A stretch of DNA of 64,000 nucleotides from Rhizophagus irregularis (Eukaryota; Glomeromycota; Glomeromycetes; Glomerales; Glomeraceae): assembly GCF_026210795.1 (NCBI RefSeq), contig NC_089429.1, positions 7,225,001-7,289,000 of the forward strand. The letters are read 5' to 3'. Shown piece by piece: positions 45,047-56,799 of this stretch (position 1 is the first letter of the stretch; each line of letters begins with the position of its first letter). A program made the translations under genes and the position numbers. The notes under the pieces were generated by a model that ran no database searches, was not told the origin of the DNA, and saw nothing but the letters and a program-made list of their open reading frames with translations.

Positions 45047-47162
45047 ATATGGGTATAACACCGTCAAGAGAAGACTTCGTAGCCCTAGAAGGATACGCAA
45101 AAAAAAGCGAAGAAGAGCGCAGAGCAATAATACAAAACGCGGGAATGGAAATAACCGATAACGACAAAGAGATAGCACAATTTTTGGGTTCGAAGACGAA
45201 ATACTAGGTTGTTTTATTAGGGGAATAATCACGATATGCTTAAGACACTTTAACAACCAAAGAACAAAAGAATTTAACGAATACATAGAAGATTACAAGA
45301 CAGCAACAAACGATATGATACAACAAAAAACTGTAGAAATGAACGAATGGGCCCGACTAAAAGAAGAACAATGGAACATCAAAGAAGAATATTATTTCAA
45401 AAATACATCGATAAAAGCGCACCAAATACAAACCGAACTAGGAGCGGTAGATAATGAAGACAGGATAAGGATAGAAAAACAGGAAAAAGAGAAAATTATG
45501 AATGAATGTAGAAAGATAACTATGAACAACCTCGACGAGAACAGCGACAAAGACGAAGAGATAATTCAACATACGTGGGAAATAGAAAGCAACACACCCA
45601 GTGAAGAATCATGGGACGAAGGGAAAATGAACCAAAAATACCACGTTTACAACAATGCATCACACCAGACAAATGAAAACACCAATAATACTTCGAGAAT
45701 GCAGGTCGAGAATAAAAATAGAAATTTTACAAAATCAAGAGACCAATCATTAACAATGGCGATCACTGCCGATCACAACATGGGAGAAAAATCTAATAAA
45801 AGTAAAGAGTCCGTGCATCAACCAAAATCGGAAAAAGATCTGAAATATTTCGCAGGACTTTTTACAGTCCAAATAAGGGATGGATAAACTGACCAATCGA
45901 TAATAGAATATCTCAACACCAATAAAATTTTAGAATATCACGTGAACACACTAGGTAGAACTACTCATCACGGCAACGAATACACGTACTTAGGCTTTTT
46001 CACAGAAGCAGCGAAAAACGATTTTATAAACGACGGAAGAATATTGGGAACGATAGGAAAATTCAGAGATCTAGAATGGTTAAATAAATTGAACAAAACA
46101 ATCATCATATCAGCAACCGGAATAGACGGAGAAAACACAGATATCAACGAAGTTATCCAAGCAATAGAAGACAAATTAGGTAAACTCAAAAACATAACAC
46201 AAAAAACAGGAAATGGAAAATGGATAAGTATGAAACTAGAAATGGACATTAAATGTACAGAGGACGAACTATTTAACACCTGGGGAGTCCTAGTCAAAAA
46301 CAAAATGATAAAAATCGAACCAATGAATTACAAACATCATATAACCAAACAACGAGGAAGAATTATGGCGGAAATACTCGATATACCTAACGAAATCGAT
46401 GAAACAACATTCTCAAAAATACTTAAAACTACCAACGCAAGATATTGGTTCAAAACCAACAACAGGATGAAAGGAACATATAACATGAAGATATACTTCA
46501 ACAACGATGAAGACAGAAAACAAGCAATTAACAAAAAAATCAAAATCGACGGAAAGATTTTTACTTGGTTTTTTCGGACTGGACCGGGAAGACAGAATAA
46601 TTTTCGTAATGAAAGAAGAAATGATAATGGATTTGGCAAACGATTTCAACAAGAAATGTACGATGGAAAAAAGACCGGAAGATCCAGATGTAATATATGC
46701 AAAAGGAATAACCACATCACAGACGAATGTTATTTCAACAATAGAAACAGAACACATGAAAACAGAAGAAACTGGAACGACAACTGGAATGAAACATATA
46801 GACATAGAAAAGGTAGATACGACAATGAAGGAAAGTTCAGATATGACACGCAACAACAACAATTCAGTGATCACGACGACAACAGATACAACGCCTACAC
46901 CAACAGAGGAAAACAAATACACTCAAGAAGAAGATTCAACGACAACATTAACAGAGAAAATGGCAGAGATGAGACTAGAGGAAACCGACAAAGTTTTTAC
47001 CACCAACAACAAAGATATAATGGATACAATAACCATAACAACAACGGTCACAACACAGAGAGATACAACGAGAATGGAAAGAACAACTACAACGGATACA
47101 ACAGAGATTGGAATGAAGGAAACAGTTCCAATGATAGGCGTCGAATGGCTAGACGCTATTGA
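45047..47162 (+). CDS. LINE ORF1 (RNA-binding, zinc knuckle), two disruptions
   Basis: Frame from ATG 45047 (MGITPSREDFVALEGYAKKS). A one-base excess in the T5 run at 45181-45185 shifts the frame, after which FGFEDEILGCF continues through 45315 to a TAA at 45885-45887. The same frame then continues from TDQSIIEYLNTNKILEYH to 47162. In the last third is a CCHC knuckle, CNICKRNNHITDEC (46690-46731), followed by a long Asn/Arg/Tyr-rich tail. LINE ORF1 products coat the element RNA; the knuckle and basic tail agree with nucleic-acid binding. The tail overlaps the upstream extension of the ORF2 frame. Both defects are single events, so recent decay or sequence errors are possible. Confidence 0.8.
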
Positions 47163-50100
47163 CTGGCAACTATACCAAAACACAACAACAGAAGAAGAAA
47201 ATGAAGAAAAAAGAGGCGTAGGTGAAGAAAATTTAAAAGAGAACGAAGAGGAAAACATCACAACAAATAAAACAAAAAAAGGAAAAACTTACATAAAACA
47301 AAAACAACAAGAAAATAATAAGAAAAAAGAAAAACATAACAAACTAAAAATAGGTTGTATAAACGTAAGGGGATGAACGATACAAAAAAACAAGGCGATA
47401 TAAGAAAATTTTTATCAAAAGAAAACTGGGATATAGCAATAATTAATGAAACTAAACTAAAAGAAGCAAAAGGTAAATATATATACAATGGCTGGGATAA
47501 ATATAAATGCATTAACAGTAGCTACAACAACGAAAACAACAAGAATGGAATAATAATAATGATAAGAAGAGATATCTACGATAGAGGATATAAGATAGAA
47601 ACAATCAACGGTCACGTGATTAAATTCGACTTATTATTCAAAGGAAATCAGAAAAACATAAGAATCATAGGAATATATAATCCAAATAACGACAAACCAA
47701 CTACGAATAACATAGAAAAACATTTGGCAAAATGGATGAACGAAGCAATAAACCTAGAATATGAAACGATAATTTTGGGAGATTTCAATGAATCAGCCAA
47801 TAACAAGAAAAAATTAAAACCGTTAACAAACACAATCAAGAATCATGGCTTACAAGACATTCACGAAAGTTTAACAGTAGCGGAAGATAGACTAGACACT
47901 TGGAAGAGTGGAGACAATTCATCCAGGATAGATTTTATTTTCGCAAGCGAAGGCTTTCAAGAAAGTATTATAAGTCATGAGATACTAGAAATAGAAGACT
48001 TCGACACAGATCACAAAGCACTAACAGTTAAAATAGAAATTAAAGAAAAATTAGGAATAAACAAACCCGGATTTATGAAAGAAATAAAAAAGGAAATAAG
48101 ACACATAAAATTAGAACAAGAAGATTGGAAAGAAATAGCAGAAGAAGTAGAAACAAGATTAGAAACGTTAGACCAGAATACAACACAACATTTAAATCGA
48201 GAAATGATATGGAAAACGATAGTAGATATATACGACGAAGAAAAAAATAGACAACTAATTAAAATCAGAAAAAGAAAAGAAGATTCAAAAAAAGAAAGAG
48301 ACGAAAGTTTAATGAAAACAAACGAAGAAAGATTAGAGGAATTAATCACAGAATACGAAAACTTAGAAAAAATTGATACGATAGAACATGGAATCAGTAA
48401 GATAACAGATAAAGTTATAAAGAAATTATGGCAAGATAGAAAAGCCTTTCAATACAAATATAATTTCAAAGAATTCGAAGAAACAATAATAATAGAGCAA
48501 TGGGGAACAACGGACACAGGTAAACACAACGCGGTAAAACTAGGAAAATTAATCAACATACATGATAGACTCGAAAAAAACATTGAATACGGAATCACGA
48601 TAGATAAACTAAGAAAATATAGAAACCGCAAAGAGTTAAAAGAAAGAAGAACAAAAAGAGCAGAAATTATGAGAAGCCTATATGTGGAAATTAATAGCCT
48701 GAACATAGAAATAAACATAAGAAAACGCGAAACGTACCTAGAAGAAGACATAGGAAAAATGTTAAATAGAATTTTAGAAAAAAAGAGAGAGAAAATTAAT
48801 ATGACAGGATTAGTAATAAAAGAGAATGGAAGAATCACGATAGAAAAAGACAAAAAAAAGATAAAGGATAAAGTATTAAAACATAACAAAGATTGGACAA
48901 AGAAAAGAGAAATAGACCTAGATGAACTAGAATATGATCCGGAGTGGAGAGAGATCTATACACCTAATGAAGATATAAACGAAAATATTTACAAAAATCT
49001 AATGACACCGATAAGGATGGAAGAACTAGAAAGGGTATTACAAAACCTAAAAACAAATAAAGCACCAGGATCAAGTGGTATAACTTACGACTTTTGGAAG
49101 AAAAGCGGAAACCTAACGAGGAATTTATTATTAAACATCTTTAACGACAGCATGGCCAAAGAGAACGTAACGGATGAATGGAAAAAAGGATTTATATATC
49201 CGATAAATAAAACTTCACGTTCAAATTGGAATCAAGATTTAAACTTGACGAGACCGATAGTGCTCTTAGAAACGGCAAGAAAAATTTGGTTTAAAATATT
49301 GGTAAATAGATTAGGCGAAATTTTAACAAAAGAACAGATTTTGACAAATACGAATTTTGCAGCACTAAAAAACGAAAGCACCCTAGAGCCAATAAAAATC
49401 ATCCAAGCAATAATAGAAGACGCTAATAATTACAAAAAAGAAGCATGGATACTATTGATGGATATATCCAAAGCTTACGATTCAGTAAACACAACAATGC
49501 TAAAAAGAAGCCTGGAAAGAATTAAACTGCCACCAAATTTTATTAACATAGTTATGGACGTCAATTTAAATAGATTTAATAGGGTGCTAGTAAACAACGA
49601 ACTTACAGATGAATACCATGTAGAAGACGGTATCGACCAAGGCGAAGTATGGTCACCGATACTGTGGAGAATTTTTTATGACCCGCTTTTAAGTAGATTA
49701 AATGAAATGAAAGAGGAGACAGGTTACAACTTTTACGAGGAAAAATTAATCGATAATAATAAAAAAGATAAAGAAATACTTGAAATATCGATTAACGTTA
49801 CGGCATTTATGGACGATACAACGCTTATCAGCAAAAATAAAAAACAATTAGAAAAAATGATTGAGATATGTCATCAATTTTTTAATATAAATGACATAAA
49901 AGCAAACGTATCGAAATATGAACTTATAAAAATAAATAATGATAAAGAAGAACTTTTAATTAAAGGAGAATCAATCACAAAAACAAATAGTGAAGAAGGT
50001 AATCGTTACTTAGGAATATTTTTTAGATACGACAACAAAAGAGAAATATATAAAAAGAAAATAACATCAATAATCAATAACGCCTGCAATATATTTAATT

Positions 50101-52848
50101 GGAAAAGATTAAACGAAAAACAAATCATAGCGGTTTGGAATATAGTTATTATACCAAGGATAGAGTATCAGCTGGCAGCCATAGTCCTAAAGAAATGGGA
50201 ATGTGAGAAATTGATGACAAGAATAAATATGATAATCAAAAAAAGAGCTGGCCTAGCAAGATCAACTCCAAATTTTATAATTTATGATAAAGACATTTTA
50301 GGTATAAAACATATTTACGACTTACAGATGGAAATGATATGTAAGAATTTGCTTTATCAGGCGAATGGAAATTACAAATTACAAATTTTATTTAAAATCA
50401 AAATGATCCAAGAACAGAAAAATATATGGACTTCGAGATGTCCCGGAGAAATAGAAATAACAAATTACAGGAAAAATAATTGGATCATATCAGCTCTAAA
50501 GGCGTTAAATAACGAAAAAAATTAAAATATGTAATCATGAAATAAAAGATTTTAGAGAAAGCCATAGAATCAAAGGAGGAAAGACTGACCTAATTGATTT
50601 AATGGAGTGTAAGGATTTTATAACAAGTACTCAATCAAGAAAAACAAAAAAAATAATGTTTTTAGAAGACATCCTAGAGGCGGACGGTATCACTTTACTA
50701 AAATGGAAGCATTTATGTAAAGAAAGAGGAAAGAACACGAAAGGAAAATCGCCTAAATGGTTTAAAAAATTAGAATTGAAACTAATAGCAGACGAAAGTG
50801 GACAAGTAAGAAAAATAAGAAACGAGTTTATAGGACAAGCACAAAAAGAAAATATTCACATAAACTATTTTGATGAAGATGAAAAATCGGACAAAAATAG
50901 TATTGTAACTTGGAACGACTACGGAGAATACCCGATATTTAGTATTAATAAAAAAAAATCGCAGAGTAAGAAATACAAAAGAATAGGAATACATTTAGAA
51001 CTAGACGGAGATAGTTATGATCTAAACAATTCGCCTCAACTGAAGAAATGTCAAGGATGTTTTAGAAACATTAGTAAAAAAAAGGGGAGCAACGAATGTC
51101 TAATATACATAGAAAACGAAATCTGTAGAAATTTAGATAGAAGAAAAGAAGAAGACTATATTAAACCGTACGAAACTCTAAATAATATTATAAAAAAGAA
51201 TGAATGGTTACGAACGTATACAAAAGAAGATAAAAAAGATGAGTCATTTAACAAAAAAATAGAATTAATCGACAAAATAATTAACACGAATGACAAAAAT
51301 TTTCTGGATATAATCAAAAACAGTATTTTCGAAGAAGAAGATAATTTGATTTCGATTACAAAACGAAGATTTTGTTTACTAATTAATACAAACAAAAAGA
51401 AATGGGAAATTAACAATAAAGGTAAAAGAGTTTATCGATATAATGTAGTATGGAAAATATTTGAACTGAATTACGAAGGAAAAGAGAGCGAGGAAGTGAT
51501 CCTACTAGCGAGCTATGAATGTAATTACGAAAACGAATTCAAAATTATTCTTAGATGTATAATTCTAGGAATTATGATAATAAGTGAGAATAGCGAATTA
51601 ATTTTAGGAATAAACGAGAAAGTCAATAGACTAATAATTGAATTTACTAATAATTTTAGTAATAGGAAGAAAATAGATAGTGATTACTATTTAGAGCTTT
51701 TATTTTTAGAAAACTTTTTAGAAACAAATAATATTGAATTAATCGAAGGTAAAGAGAAAATACAGAGAATCATAAAAGAAAAAAGAAAAGAGATGCAGGA
51801 AATGTTAAAGAACAATAAGATAGTAGATAAGATAAAATATAATTTTGAATTAATAGACGAAGGTTTAATTACGAATGAATATAATTTAATTTGGAATAAC
51901 AAATTAATAACAGGAGGATTCCGAGTTTGGAGGAAAGCAGTGACATTAGCAATTTGGAAAAATGAAATTTTAAACAGCGAGAGGTTAGAAGATCTATTTA
52001 TGTACAATTATAGAAACGAATTTGACTGGATCGCAAGTCTTGAATTTATTAGTAATAGAGTTAAATTTTCGCAAAGACAATGTGGTGATAGAGACACAAT
52101 TGAACGCTCATACAGAATCAAAAATTTACTTAAAGAATTGCCCACATATAACACTTTATTTAAAAAAAACACGAACAAAATTGATACAGATAAATGTATA
52201 AGATGTGGGAAAATCTTCACAGAAGATTGGGAACACATATGGATATGTGAAGATAACGATATATCAATTGATGAAATCATACGAGAATCACCATATAATT
52301 TCGAAAAAGTTTTGGATAACTCTAACCAAACCGAAGAACTAGATATCTTAAGAAACTACAATTGTGAATTTATTAATATAATAGAAAGTCCTTCAAATAT
52401 TTTGTTGGGGAAAAGCAGAAAATGGGAATTACTAAGAGGGATTTATAATAATAAATTCAATGATTTATCTAAAGAGAAAAAAATTAAAGATCTAATCAAA
52501 AAGCTTTGGATGTTCACGTATGACGAGATTAAGAAACGAATATGGATACCACGATGCGAAGAAATTAAAAGATTAGAAGAAAGAGAACAAATTAAAAAAA
52601 TAGATCTTAGAAGGAGAAGAGCCGCAAACGATGATATAGTAGAAGATGAAATCGACAAGGATATATTACCAGGAAAAATGAAAAAACAAAAAACAAAAGA
52701 AAATTTAGTTAAAAAAGAAAAAAATACAAATATAAATAGACAAATTAGCTTAGTAACGTTAGACAAATTGAAAGGATTAATCACAGAAGGTATTAATATA
52801 GCTAAATCTTGGAATTCAACAATTAAATTAACGAACGCTCTAGTTTAG
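47131..52848 (+). CDS. LINE ORF2: APE endonuclease, reverse transcriptase, C-terminal zinc finger
   Basis: First plausible ATG at 47131, overlapping the ORF1 stop by about 30 nt. LKIGCINVRG (47343-47374) opens the endonuclease; a one-base deletion there moves the frame to the long part starting at 47355. APE motifs: INETKL (about 47444), ILGDFN (47773), SSRIDFIF (47920), DTDHKAL (48003). RT motifs: NKAPGSSGITY (49055), LLMDISKAYDSV (49452), GIDQGEVWSPILW (49630), and TAFMDDTT (49798) with FMDD instead of the usual xADD. An extra A in the run at 50514-50520 shifts the frame again. The rest (50602-52848) contains a weak RNase-H-like region without clear catalytic residues and a CIRCGKIFTEDWEHIWIC finger (52196-52250). 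Confidence 0.85.
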
Positions 52849-53062
52849 ATTTAGTTTAGCGATATTTAGATATAGCGTGAAATTTTTATTATGATTTTTA
52901 CGATAGATTTAGGTGATTTAGGTATAGTTCGATAAATACTTAGTTATAGGGTTTGAATTTTTCAAGCTCTAGGTGTTTACTTTTTAATTATGTAATTTAT
53001 TGTATAAATTCAAATAATTAATAAACGCGTTACTATTTAAAAAAAAAAAAAAAAAAAAAAAA

Positions 53063-55015
53063 GTTCCAATTCATTTAAAACAGGCTGTGGAGTTTAATTT
53101 GGTGCTATTAAATTGCGAAAAAAATTTCTTGTTTCAATTGCCGATAAATTCATTAAATGACGCTGAGAAGTCTGAATGGGTTGAGATAGTATATGAGTAT
53201 CATCAGATTCTCTATAATTGGTTATTGCTCTACGAATTGGTTTAAAAATATTATTTTGAGACATATCACCATATGCTAATTTTTTATAATGGAAATCAAA
53301 AAAGGCTGGAACATGTAATACCTTACTTATTTCATCAAAATAATTTGTAAAAACATAGTTCATTTCATCTACTTGGTCTTGTAAAATAAAATTTTCACCT
53401 CGAGATTGATTTAAATGCATTCTAATACCTTTAAAAAATAATTTAACTTCACCAATAGTTGGATAACTAAAAGCAGATATCACTCTTGTTACTGATGCAA
53501 AAGGAGCTAATAAGTCTGCTAAAATGGTAAGTATATTCCATTCTTCTTCATTTGGTCAATTATTTGATAATGATGTAAGATTTGATACTAAATGAGCCAA
53601 AAGAGGTTTAATTTCTAATGCTCGATCTATTATATAGAATGTATAGTTCCATCTTGTAGTACAATCTGGAAGTGGTACTTTAAATTTAATTTTTTCAACT
53701 TGAAAAAACTCCTTTAATTTATCCATTTATTTAGGTGAATTTCTTACTGTACTAATAAATATATGCAATTTTTTGACACAATTAAGAACTATACTTGTAT
53801 TAAGTGCTGCTTTAACAGCAAAGTTTAAAATATGTGTTGTACAGCGATAGTGGCAAAATTCTGATAAATTAAGATTTTCTTTAATCAGTCAAGTCGCAGC
53901 TAACATCTTTACTTCATTGTCACTAGTAATTCCAATTAATCGATTTGCAATATTTAATTCTGAAACAATTTTGATAATAGAATCTTTAATTGCTAAAGCT
54001 GTGTGTGGTGAAGGAATATACAATACATCTAATACAAAGTAATCAAACTGCCAATCATCTTTTATAAAATGAATTGTTACTGCCAAAATACCTAATGAAC
54101 TAATTGTTGTCCACATATCCATTGTTAACGAAATTTTGGAAGTTGAAAGTTGAAGGTAGTTTTTTATTTGAATTTGTGCATTTTTAAACTTTTTCATTAT
54201 CATTAAGGTTGCTTGCCGAAACCTAGGGGTTTAGGCAAGATGGCGTTTTGCCGAAAAGCGAAATTCTGCCAAAACTATATTAAAGTTATATTAAAAAACT
54301 GGCGAAACTTTGGAGAAAGGCAAAACTGCCGAAACTTATTATAAATGCCAAAACTGCTGAAACTCTGACAAAACTATAATAAATCTATAGTAAAATTTTG
54401 ACAAAACTAATCGTAGGATTTTGAAGAGGTTTAGACAAGTAACCTTAATTATCATAGTATCTTTTATTATGTGTCGAGATGAAATTTTGTATTTTAGTTG
54501 AATAGATGTTATAAATTTTTTAAAACTTTGATTTTCAACAATGGTAAATGGTTGCTGGTCTGTGATAATCCAATTAACAAAAAATTATGCTTTTCTTGTT
54601 GTATATCAACTGTCCAGAGTTTTGCATTAGATTCAACTTGACCTAAGTCTTTATATACATCAAAATGTTTAGCTTTTAAATGATGTTCGAGAGTTGTAGT
54701 AGAATTGTTTGCAGAGAAATGGCCTTCACAAATATGATATAAAATATAAGTTTCAGTTTGTTCATCATCTTTTTCAATTGTCTTTTTTTCAAAATGTTTC
54801 CAAATTCGAGCTTATCTTAATTCTTTAGATCTAATACTAGAAGTTTCAGTTTCAGTTTCAGTAATTTCAGTTCCTCTTTCAGCCATTTCTGTTGTCATTT
54901 CACTATCTCTTTTTTCATATTTCTCATCTTCATAATCAATAAAAATTTGATCTTCTATAAAGGATTCATATGGAATAGAGTTGTAATTATCCTCTTATTC
55001 TTGCTCTTCAGCCAT
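53063..55015 (-). pseudogene. hAT-B transposase, N-terminal and central part
   Basis: Starts at ATG 55015 (MAEEQE, then TAA). A BED zinc finger follows: ARIWKHFEKK, C-x2-C-type residues, and NNSTTTLEHHLKAKH (about 54830-54690). The DDE core continues after a MITE insertion: KISLTMDMWTTISSLG (54140), GITSDNE (53925), a CTTHILN block (53850), TTRWNYT (53665) and the frame at 53483-53094 into TPQPVLNELEL. Interruptions: the 244-bp MITE at 54204, TAA at the start, in the BED region, near 53728 and at 53094, and TGA at two likely Trp positions (AAT-TGA-LIKE at 53889; NN-TGA-PNEEE near 53560). Long dead; serves as landing pad for three younger elements. Confidence 0.85.
54204..54447. mobile_element. 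hAT-type MITE, copy 2, with perfect 8-bp TSD
   Basis: Element TAAGGTTGCTTGCCGAAACC ... GGTTTAGACAAGTAACCTTA flanked by ATTATCAT on both sides (54196-54203 and 54448-54455). 8-bp TSDs and TIR type identify a hAT MITE. It breaks the hAT-B transposase frame. Copy 1 is at 151-398. Confidence 0.93.
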
Positions 55016-56381
55016 AATTCAAAAAAAGAAAAAAAAAATTTAATAAAAAAAATTGCGATGGGAAAAATTTTTTAACTACTGTGCAAGTTTAAACACAGTG
55101 ATGCATTTTTGCATAAATACAACTAGTTTTATCATGCTTAACTCATATTTAGCTAAAAGGTTATGATTACCAAGTGTTTGATTAAACGAAAATGATCATA
55201 TGATTGTCACTAATACAATAATAGTAAGTGCATGACATATGTGATGATCATAAATCCAGGTGATTTGTAAAAAAAAATTTATATTAAAAATCATTCCAAT
55301 TAGTGTTCATTTATAAAACAAGGCTATTCCTAATAAAATTAAGGAAGAAAATCTTTTTTTATTTGCAAAAAAAAGAAAAAAGACTGATCAGTCTTAAAAA
55401 AACTGCAATCCTTAAAAAGACTGATGGTCTTATTATATGTGATACAGACTAAAAGACCATAGTCCTACACTAAGATGAACCAGTCCGTCTTTTTATGATG
55501 TAGGACCATAGGACCACGGTCTTCTAGGACCGATAACCATCTTTATATAATATATAATTAATAAATAATGATTATTGTCACATAAATTATGATTTAAGTT
55601 CTTTGTGAAAAAAAATTTCATTAAAATAACTTCATTTTTCATAAAATTAGATGAAAACTAAATTTTCAGTAAAATTGCAGCCAAATTTGCTTGCAATGTT
55701 TTACCATTTAAGGGATAATTGTATAATTTATAATAAAATTTGAACTTATATGATGATTTTGTATAAAACTTCTAATAAAATTAGGTGTATAAAGTTATAT
55801 TAAAATTTTAGATCTGGATCTGATTTGTATATATATTCTTTGAGATCCTGCTGTGACTGATGCTTATTTTTTAATATGTATAAATGTATAATATCAATTC
55901 AATACTTTAGCATTAATTATAAATTATTAAGATGATGCTATAGCTTTTTTTATCAAATTTAATATTTAAATCATAAGAAAATACAGCTAAATATTTGAAA
56001 GATTCCTATATTTTTATCTTTTAGAATAAGTAATTATTTAATATTTAAATAGAAATATTATTTGATTTATTAATATTATTATATTCTTGTATTATATACT
56101 TTATTAGTTATTATTTAATATTTTAACATTTGAAGAATCAACCAAAATCCATATAATCATTAATAGATTTATAATCATATATAGTACCAGAAATTAATTT
56201 AACGAAAAAATAAAATTAAATTTAGATTTTTATAAGGGTTTTGTTTTTTATCGCACCTGCGTTATGTCGCACTCCTATAATATGTTACATATAAAAGTCA
56301 AAAATAACATTCTAAATCCCTTTTGTTATATTATAGAGCGGTCAAAAATACGCATAGTATAAGATTTCTTATAATACGTAG
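55016..56381. other. AT-rich spacer beyond hAT-B
   Basis: No gene. 55385-55540 has repeated and inverted words (AGACTGATCAGTCTT; GACCATAGTCCTAC against GTAGGACCATAGGACC), perhaps the outer end of hAT-B. TTTATCGCACCTGCGTTATG at 56249 resembles the TIR of the 9690-9827 MITE. Confidence 0.45.
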
Positions 56382-56799
56382 TAAGTGCATAGCATAGCGG
56401 ACATCCCTATTTTATCACAATTTTGCCGATCATTTGCCGATCATTTGTTGATCACTATTTTATCATATCACATTTAATATTAGATTTTTTTTAAAGTTAA
56501 TCTCAGTTATCTCAGCATCCAGTGATCAGAATTTTATGATTTTTAGCTTGTTAGAAAACTTAGAACTTGATGAATCCGATCATCTTTATTTTACAAAATT
56601 TGGAGTTATATATCTTGAGATATTTGCATTCGGAATCTTCTAATTATTTTATTATATAATTTATCTTATTAGTTGGAGTAATTATACAATTATAATTCAT
56701 TAATTTTCATTAATCAAAATAAAATATTAATTTTTATTATTAAAAAATTTCAATAAAGTGACTTTTGCAATTTAATAAAAATTATTATATTAATACTAA

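Larger units (their letters stand above)
44977..53059 (+). mobile_element. LINE (APE-type non-LTR retrotransposon), nearly full length
   Basis: Flanked by the 17-bp TSD AAAGTTCCAATTCATTT (44960-44976 and 53060-53076) with a poly(A) tail of more than 20 A at 53039-53062. It contains a short 5' UTR, an ORF1 with a zinc knuckle, and an ORF2 with APE endonuclease, reverse transcriptase and a C-terminal zinc finger. The plus strand is strongly A-rich, which leaves long shadow frames on the minus strand. It was inserted in the hAT-B gene. Four defects (three one-base shifts, one nonsense codon) prevent full translation as given. Confidence 0.95.

Noticed and set aside
46413-46922. Long minus-strand frames opposite the LINE (46413-46922, 48449-48889, 52443-52784 and others)
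   Set aside because: They are hydrophobic Ile/Phe/Ser-rich shadows of an A-rich plus-strand coding sequence and carry no motif.
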